Positions 38,214 through 50,200 of a DNA stretch of 64,000 nt are shown here, one piece after another (the first letter of the stretch is position 1; each line of letters begins with the position of its first letter). The translations under genes were made by a program, and so were the position numbers. The notes under the pieces were generated by a model. That model saw nothing but the letters and a program-made list of their open reading frames with translations, made no database searches and was not told the DNA's origin. The stretch is from Macquaria australasica (taxonomy: Eukaryota > Chordata > Actinopteri > Centrarchiformes > Percichthyidae): NCBI GenBank assembly GCA_005408345.1, contig SEMN01000175.1, positions 465,001-529,000 of the forward strand. The letters are read 5' to 3'.

Positions 38214-41200
38214 TCATTTGTGCCTCGGCGTGTTCTTCTTCCGTTTTCGCTTGAAGAAACAGCAGCACCTGCAGACAGAGGTAGACATTAAACCGATATG
38301 TAAATGAGAGAGGCTCCAGATGAAGCAAAAGAAAGAACAAACACGAGCGGACTGCTTAAATCAGCGTGTTAAATATCACAAGAGCTTAATTTGAGTCTTC
38401 CGAATCTGGACAGATACATGTTTTTGGGATCTTAATAGTGAGAACTGCAACAAAAGGTTTGATTAGCAAAACATCAGCATCAAGGACAAGATGGATGCAC
38501 TGCCATCCACCGAGTGTATGCATGCTTATTCACCTCCCACCATTTTAAAGAACAGAAAAATGGCAGAAGGGACCCTCAACTACAAACTGCTGCAGTGACT
38601 CTGAAGGCAACATTTCTCCTGAGCAAAAAAAAAAAAATTATTTTTTTTTTTTTTTAAATGGAGCAGTGCACACAAAGAGCACAAGACATGGTGAGCCCAA
38701 ATGGTCGATAAAAACATACAAAGACAAGAAAAAAGCTGTGGATCAAGACATAGGACAGTGACTGGGTACTCTTAGATTAATTCATTAATAACGAATAATG
38801 GTGCACCTACAACAAGAGTTTAAAGGCCTTTAAGCTGAAGCCAAATGTGCTTCTAAAAAAGGAGTGATCTCGTTTTTTTTTACAAATATTACAAGGGCCC
38901 ACAAAAAAGACGATTTAGTTAACTTATATCTAAGCACTTCTTGTTTATTCTTTCTGCCCTCGAGTTTTAAGTTAATATGCCTGCTCACATGGCAGCAGTT
39001 TACTGTATTCTTTACTCATCTGTCACTTATCAACATCAGGCGGTGGGGAAAAAAAGGCAGAAAAGGGCAGAGACTTGATAGTACACATAGTAGACACTGT
39101 TCTCAGGGGTATATGGCACTATTGTACCAGTGAGAGTCTAGTTTAAATTTTGTAAATGACAACTCCACTGGGCCCAGCCTAGGCTGGTCCACTCCCTGTC
39201 CCATGAGTCTGATGTGGACTAGCAGAGAGGGACTCACCACAGGTTGAGCATTTTCACGCAGCTACAGAAGAAGAGAGAGGAAAGAGTGTAAAGAGAAAAG
39301 TAAGAAGGATTAATACAGCAAGACCAAGATGATGGGGGACTGGGCACATGCCACACAAACATGCACACAAACACACCAACAGGACACCGGTGGACACAGA
39401 GAGGGAGCGTTTGAGAGGTTAAAAGGAGAAAAGATTACAGAAAAAGTTACAGAACATCTACTCTGCAGCTATTTCTTCCAAGAGCACATTTAAGATGGAA
39501 GTTGGGTTAATTATTTCTCCCAGAATTTCCGGCTATGATGATGTTACAGTATCAAAATGCGTTGTGTAATGTACGCTATATTTGCAATAACAAAGTGCAT
39601 TTAAACCCTTTTTTAAAGATTACCTTGTCTGCTTCCTACAAAAAACACTGCTCATATGATTTAATTGTCTAGTATTTTTAGTTTCTTTTTCTAATATTTC
39701 TTAATGTCAGACAGTGAATACCCGTCTCCGTCTTGATAAAGGTTGGTGGACTTTGAACCCAACAGACAACATGGAATGAAATGCAAGATTGGGTTGACCC
39801 AATCATGAATCACTTGTTTTGTATGATAAGATCTTTCCAAGTTCTTCGTAACAAGTAACTAGTTTTGAACTATTGATTTACTAAATCTGGTTGCGCCATT
39901 AAAATTTCCATGTCTTACCTAGTAAAGACTTAAGTAATGTGTAAATCAGTTGCTAGGAAACATCTGTAGTGCTGTCCAATCAAAAGCTACTATGTAAACA
40001 GGAAGTCACTGTAGCATCACAAGCTGTGACAAAACTGCCACAATTTACAGTTTTAAGAGGCCAAAGTATAAAATAAACGTAACTGTCGAACCTTTGTGAA
40101 TGTAGGCAAGACTTTGTTTTATTTATATACACGTATATGGAGAAATATGTGTGTTTAAGAATGTCAGTTATTAGTATGTTATTTATGTAATTTAAAGGTA
40201 TATTGCATTATTTTTGTGAAATGTAATTTAAATTCTCCCAGTATCCGAAGTGTCAGGTCAGATACTGTATGTTGACCATATTTCATATCATCTCGTCATC
40301 TCTTTAATCTACACGTGTCATATGCTAGCAAGCACTTGGTGTGTAAATACTTAATTACAACTTTATGTAAGAACGATTTTAAGATTATAGGGTAAAACCC
40401 GTTTTACTTAATGATACATAAATCTTCACTTAGAAAACAACTGTGTTAAAAGTAGGTTAAGTTTAAACTTGGGAGCTTTACTAGCAAAGTCCATTGAGGC
40501 AAATTGTGATTTGTGATATTGGACTATATGAAACTGACAAGAGTTGGTGCAAGCGGCTGCAGGACTTTATTGTTGCATCCCTGAGAAAGTGTAATTTCTT
40601 ATAAATATATGTAAATGTTGTCAATGAAGTGGTGTACTGTTGCAACGGCTATAAATCAGCTGGAAGATCCAAAATCTGGAGTAAGTTTAACCTGATCCTG
40701 CACAGACTGAAAATTATTTATTGTTCCACAGTCAGAAGCAGATTTCAGCCCATGAATGTAAATAAAAAGATAAGAGACAAATATACCCCTCAAAAGGCAA
40801 AACATTAATTCAATTGCATCAGACGTATGATTTAGCATTCATTACTTCAGGTTCTTATATCAAACATCAACTTGTTTGACGAGATATCAAAGAGACTGGC
40901 AGTACACACAAATCATCATATCAAACAATTGTGTGAATGGAGACAACAGGAGGAAGCCTGTCATCAGGGCACAAATAGAAATGAGCGCAGACTAAAGTGA
41001 ATGAACCTCTGGGAGACTCGGGAGAAGACTTACGGGAAGGGAATAATTTTTTACAGTGGCTTTGATGGACTCTGGTGGGAAAGATGGTAAATCCCTGCAA
41101 TATGTAGAAAAACTAAGAGAGCTGGACTGAAGCTAAATACATCGAGAGATATTTTATGTCCAGATATACAAGCTGTATTGGGATATCAACACAACCATTT

Positions 41201-44200
41201 ATTACAATGCAACGGGATGAAATATAATGTCTACATTAGGAAAATTGAGTTAATTATGAATTATTCTTATAATTATTCTTATTCTATTCTCATACTTAAC
41301 TCAGAGTTAAGTATGAGTATTCTTTTAGATGTAACCCCACGACCAGTTACACGCCCATGCCCCACCTAGGCCCACTTAACTAATATTTTACTAACATTTT
41401 CATCAAACAGCGTTTTTCAACAGGCCCGGTCTAGCCAATCTTAGCTGCACCACAATTATAAATTTTTCCTCGGCAGCCTCACAGCAGGGAATAACTGGAC
41501 TGACCTGCACTATTGTGGTCCTGCTCGGGGACCGGTGCCAAATTAGGACGGCATCCTCCCTCAATCAAAGCCAAGTCTTGGAATAAAATGATTGACTCAA
41601 CATAAGTGTGGTCGTGCTGGCGACTAGAAACAAAGCTCCATTTTTAAATGTCTCGGCATGTGTAGCCCTCAGCACTTTTATAGCTTGTAACTAAATCTCT
41701 CTCACTCCTTCGTTTCTGTTCGTAATTTAATCAAGCAACAAATCAGCCCTCACTGTTTACTGTAATTAAACAATTAAAACATTTTTTGTCTCTGAGAGCT
41801 GTGTCTCTCAGAAGAGCTCCACTCAGTTCTTAGTCAGCTGAACCACGTGACATTCAACCAGCAGTGCAGTTTTTGCCAGCCATGTGGTGCGGCATCACTC
41901 CAGCAACTGGTGCTGAAGGCTAGCACCAATAGCTGTTTAGCTGGTGCTGGGGATCTATATAAAATAATTAATGTAAAAAAGGGTAGATTGTAATAAGTTA
42001 AGGCTTTAGCCTACACCTTTTTTGCCTCTCAGGGGGAGAGATAGAAGTGATTGTCGCATACGATGAGAGCATGTGCATAATCTTCATACATGTGACCAAG
42101 TTACCACATGGACAATCTGGTGTGATCTCAACAGGCAGCTGCTGCAATACACTGTCAGAATCTGCATCGCATTGATCATTACTGGTACTGTTAAAGACAT
42201 GGTGATCAGGTTGATCAACAGTGGAGTATTTCTTTAAGATGGTCAGGCTGCTGGAAAGTGAAGCCTATGTTAGGGGCTGACTGCTCAGGCTACAGGTATG
42301 AAACGCCCTATTAGCTCCGACTGAGAAGTTAATCTGCATCGGCTTTCTTTCTTTAAAAACAAATAAATAAATCGAATTGAGAGAACAGCATAGAGACAGG
42401 CGGCAGTAAAGATCAAAAAGCCCACACAGTCAGACAGAAGATAAGAGGGGCAGGAGCAGGATGACAGCTGGGGGTGGGGGCTGTCACAATTCCACAGCAT
42501 AGCAAGAAGAGACAGGGAGAGGTAGAGAGGAAGAGAGGGAAAGAGAGGAAGCAACAGATGGACACAGAGGAGTGGTGTGGCGGGTGTGCGACACATACTT
42601 GGCCTCGTCGACCACTTCCACCTCTGCCTGAGCTGTAATCGGAGCGTTGGAATGAACTGCCAGTGGATCGTCTGCATTCAGCTCCCCGTTGGTCGAGCTA
42701 ACCACCTGCGGCACAGACGGGTGTTACTTCAAAAATCAGTTAAGACGTTGGCCAGAATCAATGTGAAAAACAGGTCCTGCTGTGATGCACAGCTTCTCTG
42801 GTTAAAGACTTTACCAATTCCCTTCACTTTTATAGTCTCCTCTGTGGAAACATGCCTCACAGCAGCAAAGAACAACAACACATCAATAACACAAAAAGGA
42901 CATTACATTAATGTGATGCATTAACTTATTAAAAATACGGTCGCAGTGGTTTAAAGCAAATTTGGAAACTTAAATGTTAGTCCCAAATGGCAATAAAAGA
43001 TGGGTGGTACTTAAGGACCCTAAACATTCAGTAAACTGCAAAACCTTTATCTTCACCCTTTAATTTCTTCTTTCATAGCTGATAGTCTTGCGGGAGGAGA
43101 GTTAGTTTTGTCTCTTTTCTCCAACTAATTCTGCTCTTCTTGTGTGCAGAGAGCATTTCTTGCCAGTGGCCATAGCTGACAATAATAATTTCTGCAAATA
43201 TGATGAATCTGGGGTGTTTCAGTTAGGTGTAGGTCTGCTACAACTCCACTTCTATCAGCCTAAATCACATAGCACAAACTTAATTTCTCTTTCAAAGTTG
43301 TAATAAGTGAAGATTATATTTACAGTATGTTTAAAACTTTCTACTTTTACACTGTAGGTAGCTGATTCCCTTTCCAGCCCATAGGCCAGTATAGAACATT
43401 TTCAAATCAGAAAGACATAGATGAACCATGAGATACCAAACAAACAAAAAGACATGGACTGCCGACAGAGGTATATAAAATTACAACACGCAAAGAAAAG
43501 CTATTTGTTGTCCCATTAACCTGTAGAAGAAATGGCGTTATAATTATAGTAAAAATGTGTGTTTTGTGTGCATAGGCGTATACAGTGTACACCTTTGTTA
43601 ATCTCAGCCAACCTAACACCACTGACTTCCATTCATGTTGAAATGGTGTAGAACAATCTTGTGGAGGTGAAGTTGCTGGACACAGGAAACGCACTGTTGT
43701 TGAAATTACTTGTTTCTTTTCATTAAAATTACTGCAACTACCATAACCCATTCAACTTTGTTACTTCAGAACTCTGTTTTGGAGGAGGCGAGGTGCAACA
43801 TGAGGGTCACGTGACTGCTGGAGGTAGTGTAGCTACAATAAACAAGCTTACTGTCAGCCAACCACAATGTCTGTGTGAGCCATTTATAAAACAGCCCTAT
43901 AGATCACCAACATCTGTGGGTCATTTTATGAGTTTATATAAAAATAGATACATTGTGAAGTGATGTGAGCGGAAATTACTTCTGTTTTCTTTATTTCTAT
44001 TTCTCGAGCAACATATTCTCAACAGTGTTGGTGTTTGAGTCTTTTCTGGGTCATCTGGGAAGTATTTCTGTTACTTGTATTTGAAAAATGTATTTCAATT
44101 ACTTTTGAGTATTTTGTAATTTGTATGTGATAGGGCTGAAAAAATTCACATGTAATTTGTAACAAGATACTTTAGAGTGGAGTAATTTTGTATTTTCACA

Positions 44201-47200
44201 TAAAAACATGTGTAGTATATGGCTGGACCGTGTATGAAACGCTAGAGGGCTTTTAATTTGAAACGGATACAGGAAGTGGCGGCATTTGGCCGACCAATTG
44301 TGTAACTTCATCACTCAGTCCTGGCTCAGGCGGTTAACCCCAGAAATATTTGAAAAGTTAGTTGTTCTTAAAGGCAACTAAAACAGGCTACTAATTGAAG
44401 AATTTACTAATTTTTAGTTTTGCTTACATACAGTAGCATTCTACTTCCAATTCTTCCTTCCTGTTGGGTTCAAACTCTCACCAGAGCCTATACAAATCTG
44501 GATGTTCTGCCATTTTGTACAAATTCAGAATGCCCAGCATTACAAATGTACTTTCCTCTATTTTGAAAATACAAAATACATGTATTTTATATTGATACAT
44601 TTCCTGGCACCAGTATTTTATGCATTTTATTTTGACACATTTATTTGAGGGGTATTTTGTAACAAGATACATTTTCATCCCACATATTAAACTGTGCAGC
44701 TTTCAAATGATAAACAAATAGTATGTTTGCATGTATATCCATGAAGTCTATAATCATTCTATACAGAAACACAGCTATTTTAACCAACTTTATATAAACT
44801 CATAAAATAACACAAATCCATAGCTAATGGTGTTTTGTAAGCTAACAATGTAGCAACTAAGCTTGATAGCATTAGCTCTGCTACCTCTGTTGATCACGTG
44901 GCCATCATCTTGCAGACAGAGGAAGTTTCTCCACCTTTGCATAACTCATCCTGCTCTGAGAGCCCAATCAGAGCTGGAGAGACATGTGTCTGCCAAATGG
45001 AAAACAAACAGGAGACGCAGTCCACGTAGAAAGCGAACATACAATAGTTTTTACATGGGTGAAATACCTGCTGTATGCCAGGCAACTTTCAAGTCTCCAC
45101 ACCCTTTTCAACATGAATGGCAGTGAATGGCCTTTACTGGAATAGCCAGAGATCTACTAAAGCCTACACTGCACACACCTATGCAAACAGAGCTTGATAC
45201 AGACAGGGACAATCTTGGGTAATACAAGTAGTCAAACTTACACCAGGAAGTTCCTTTAAGCATAATGACCCTTTACAACTTAAGAGCATGCACTTAGCCG
45301 GCTAAGCCAGGTCACCCCGCCATGCAAGAGGCTTCTTGATCTTGCAAGGAATGTCCAAGCGCCATGAAGAGTTGTAAGACCTGAGATCAAAATGCCACAA
45401 CCAGGGCTGCTGTTCATAAAGCTAAATCACATTTTCACCATCTGGGGTGGATGGCACCAGATGACATGCATATGGTGGTGCAGAAAAATAACTTTTCCCA
45501 GCCAGGGGTAAACGGGTGGGGGAGGTATATGGTTGTAGATCTGTCTCACACACAAAGCTAAAATACAAAACAAATAATCATGTCCTGGTAAAATGAAATG
45601 TTTGTTCTTCTTCCCAGAAATGGTAACGGTAATTAGACGTACCAGTAACATTTAGGAAATGCCATTAATTTCTGATCAATTATGAGCTGTAATTTCGTAC
45701 GGTTTTCTGGAGATGAATAACAAAAAAATAAAAAATTGTTTACAGGGTCGACAATGCAATTTCATCTCATGTATGAACTGGAAAGTATGTCTAAAAGTGT
45801 ATGAAAATAGCCTTAAAGTAATAATAGCAACCAAAATTAAGCATAATTTTGAGATGATCCTTGGGTATTTTACCGAGTATGATGCACCCGAGTATTGTCA
45901 GGTTTTTATCTTGAAATGTTATTTATTATTCTGGATTCGATCCTATGAGACAGATCTGACTCCATAGAGATTGGATGGGGGCTGTTGGTTGATCAGGTGA
46001 GGGGTGTGTACCTGCACTGAGCCCCCGTGCCTGTCCGCTGCCAGGTGGGAGGTCAGATAGGAGGAGTTTGCTTGGCGTGTGGGCTGCACCTCCCATGCTC
46101 CTCGTCGATCTGAGACCGCTGTCTGCTCAGGAGTCGGGGGCGTCGGTGATGGGAGGGGGAGGGGGATTGGGGGTGCGATGGGAGGGGGTGGGGAGTGATG
46201 GAATAATTGCGTTAGGAAAGATGGGTAATTGGATGTGCGAGGCCAGGTACCATGCAAAGCCGCATGAGGAATGGAGAAGGAAAAAAATATATATATAACA
46301 AAATAAAAGAGTGAATCAAAATCAAAGCAAGGCTTCAGCCAGAGAACTGAACAAGAAACTAATGAGCCTAAAGCCAAATGCAGGTAAGCTCTTACATCTC
46401 AAACTCTGGCCTCAAGCTCATTACACTTAAATCACACGCAAATTAAGCCTAAATTACTGAACAGGTTTTAAAACTTTTTTTTTTTGTTACACTAACACAA
46501 TGTAGAGTACATTCAGCAGTGAACTCACTGAAAAAAGTGAGTGAAACTGAATTGGCAGAAACGTTCTTGTTCTTATTCACCCAAACCTTATATGGAGAAA
46601 AAACTTGACAGGAATTTGCACCATAGCTCTGAAGCTTGTATATATGCAAGGGTGGACTGCAGTAAATTGCTGGCCAGAAATATCACTAATGAAACACACC
46701 TGCACTGACAACTTGAGCACATTTTCTAATGGTCTCGCCTGTTCCATCTGATAAAGAAATCAAATAATTCCTCCTTCACTATCTCGTAGTCTCTCATTTC
46801 AATGTTGCACAGTATGTGAATGATTATAAAGCATCATCTCAGTCATCTTCATCTTTGTGGGCTGCTGTCAATCAGCAGAATTAATTTCAATTTCTTGTCT
46901 GGAATACTTCAACAGTCCACCCACAATAATTAAATGGCTAATTTGTCCCACACAAGAATATAGAGAGAACTGGGATTAATGGTTTGAAAACCATGAATCT
47001 GTGTTTTGACATAATATGTGACAAATCCTTCTTATTGTAATTATCTTTCTTTTAAAACCAAATGCTTAACACTCTTACATCCAGTCAGAAATACTGCATG
47101 CACATAACTTTATTTGTCCAGATATCTGAAGGATCCGGAGTTGTTCAAGATGTCGTGTTACAGTTTCCCTCATTTGCAGGTCAAAGGGTCACCCTGAGAC

Positions 47201-50200
47201 TAGCTCTGTGTGGACATCTTTGCCAGCTGGGGGATGGTACTCATATGCGTGTACCTCATGCATACATTTCAGGTTGTAATGTTTCTCTTGCTTTCACCGG
47301 AACAAAAGCCAGACAAAATACACACACATACGTTCCCACTGAGGCGCGTACCTGATTTCTAATTGGTGGGTGCTGCGAGGGCCGGTCTCTGTGAGGGTGG
47401 CTCTCTCTCGTGACAGCAGATGCTCCAGAGTCTATATGGACAGACCCCACTGGTGTGGGCTGAGGGGAATGACAGTCAGTTAAATGCTGTGCAGTCAAAC
47501 GGCCTGACTTAAAATGTATCTGTTAATAGAGCTGAAACAATTAGTCGATTAATCGATCAACAGAAAACTAATCGGCATCTATTTTGATAAATGACTAATC
47601 GTTTAAGTAATTTTTTAAGCAAAAAGTCAAAAAATTTGATTGTTCCAAGCTCTCAAATGTGCCAATTTTCTTGGTCTTACATGATAATAAATTGAATATT
47701 TTGGGGTTTTAGACTATTGGTCGGACAAACCAAGACATTTGATGAGGCCATCACATATTGTGATATTGTACAAAAATAATCGTTAGATGCAGCCCTAACC
47801 AGTTAATAGTTCATGTGCATTACTTACTATCTGCCTGCCAACCCAGTCGTAAGTGTAGTCAAAGGTGTATCCTTTGCGCTCAAACAGTTCAGTGAACAGA
47901 GTCCTCAGATATTCATAGTCGGGCTTTTCAAAGAAGTCCAGCCGTCTCACATATCGCAGGTAGGTGGCCATCTCCTCTGAATTAAACAAACAAACAAAGA
48001 AGAATGATTTAACCTTCATTATGAATGATATAATTCTAATTATGTAGTGTGATGACATTTCAAAACATTTTATTTGGAATAAAAAAACAGGTGAAATCAC
48101 AGCCAATATCTATATGATCATTTTCAAGCTCACAGCCTGATCCATAAGTATATTACAGCCATCGTCAGTGTACCTGGGAAGTTCTCACAGAGGACCTCGA
48201 TGGGAGTGTTTCGTTTTGTGTCACCAATCTTCTGGTATCGTTCTTTCAACGTGTCGGCCTGCAGGAGAATCAAAACAGAAAGACATATGATTCTGATGTT
48301 TACTGAGCATTAATCAGAATGACATGAAAACACATTCTTAATATGTTCTTCTTAATACAGACTGGTTAAAATACCCTACAGTCTTCTGGATTACACAAAT
48401 TGGTTAATTTCCAATTCATACTATCGCTTCTTATAGAAAACACTGAAGTCTTTATATTTACATTCTCTCACTTGTAATAACACTGAATTTGGCCTTTAAC
48501 GCAAAACTGACTTTCAACACAATAAAATTGTTCATAAACAACTGCAAATAAAACAATGATACTGATCTGATTATCATATTGTGCTTTTGAGGTTGCAGAC
48601 TATCGTGTAATCATGTCAGCTCTTCCGTGTACTTGAAATACCTTTAGTCCTTGCCAAGGTAGACTCCCACGGAGGAAATACATGAACATGTGGCCTAAGG
48701 CCTCCAGGTCATCTCGCCGGCTTTGCTCTATATCAATGGATTTGATAACATTATACTGGGAATCTCCAAGAATTAAGTGCCAAACCACATTGCATAATAA
48801 ACATTTAAGAACACTACAGAACCAAAACAAAAAACAAAGCTATGAAATGAATCTTACCTTTGCCTAAATGTGTATTGATGGACATATATCGGGCAGTGCC
48901 AGTCAAGCTCTTATGCTCCCTGTATGGAATGTGTTTTTTGGTCTCGGGGTCGATGTACTCTTTGGCCAGACCAAAGTCTATGATGTGGATAATGTGTTCC
49001 TTTTTGTTCCCTTGCCGTCCGATGAGAAAGTTTTCCGGCTTTACATCTCGATAGATGAGGTTTTTAGAGTGCACGTACTCCATTCGAGAAATCTGGTGAG
49101 AAAGAATACAGCGGAGTCAGCAAAAAGAAACATGAACAAAAATCTAATATAATCACAGACCAGGCCACAAAGTCATCAAAATTGTGACCAAGTGATCAAA
49201 ATGACACTGCTACAAGTACACTGCTACAATATGTCAGTCGTTTCAAGAACATTGTAATACAGTATTTCCTGATTGATTTCAGCATTATTACCCATTAAAA
49301 AGGGGCAATCCATCAATTTTACACATGAAGATCAGTTTACCAGTCATGGTTAGTACTATGCAGCCTGTGAAACCTGTTTTATAGTGTCTTCTGCAGCTCT
49401 GGAGGGAGCTTTGTCAAGTCTGAGACATTGACTCAAGTGACATCACCTGAGTCGTTTCAGCTTGGAGACAACAAATCTATAACAGAAACCCTGCACTGCA
49501 AACTGGGGACATCAAGTTTGAAAGACGTGGGCATATACTCATCAGGGAAGGTCTAATGAAAGACGTAATTGAGTTGCATTATGGGAAATTTAGGATCCAG
49601 CGTTTCACCCATAGTCAGGATATCTTCCACAACATTAATTTCAACCGTTCTTTGTTTAAGCCATCTCTTGCAAGTCCCACAACTTTATGGAAGTGCAATA
49701 CTTAAATGCTGGAGTAACCCTTTAAAGACATAATGACAGGCTTAAAGACATGAATCATACAACCAAAAACACACAAGCCAATTATTTCTATAAAATCCCT
49801 GTCATTACAATACACTAAGGCTGCGACTAATGATTATTTTCATTATTAATATAAATCGATTTGAGTAATTTCACAATTACTCATAGCTGCAACTTCAACA
49901 TATTTAGTATTATTACTATACAAATAATTTATAAAATAGTCAACAATTAATTTACGTTGATTAACCAATAATTCATTCAGTAATTGTTTCAGCACTATGC
50001 CGCACAGCTACCACAGTGGCCCATTACTATCACACAACAAAAGCCTCTGTTGGTGTTGAGCCAGAATTTCAAGCCAGTAACTGAGAAGCAAAACCATCCT
50101 GCTGGGACTTAGGACTACAAAACCACCAGTGATTAGGATCAGAATGTGTTTATAGATGAGAAATGTTAACCAAGTGCTCATAGATGTTACCTTCCAAGAA

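Noticed and set aside
45943..46377. A 144-codon - strand frame across the csnk1g1 cassette exon
   Set aside because: Only 46012-46122 is bounded by splice sites and matches CK1 gamma. The rest is intron read-through.
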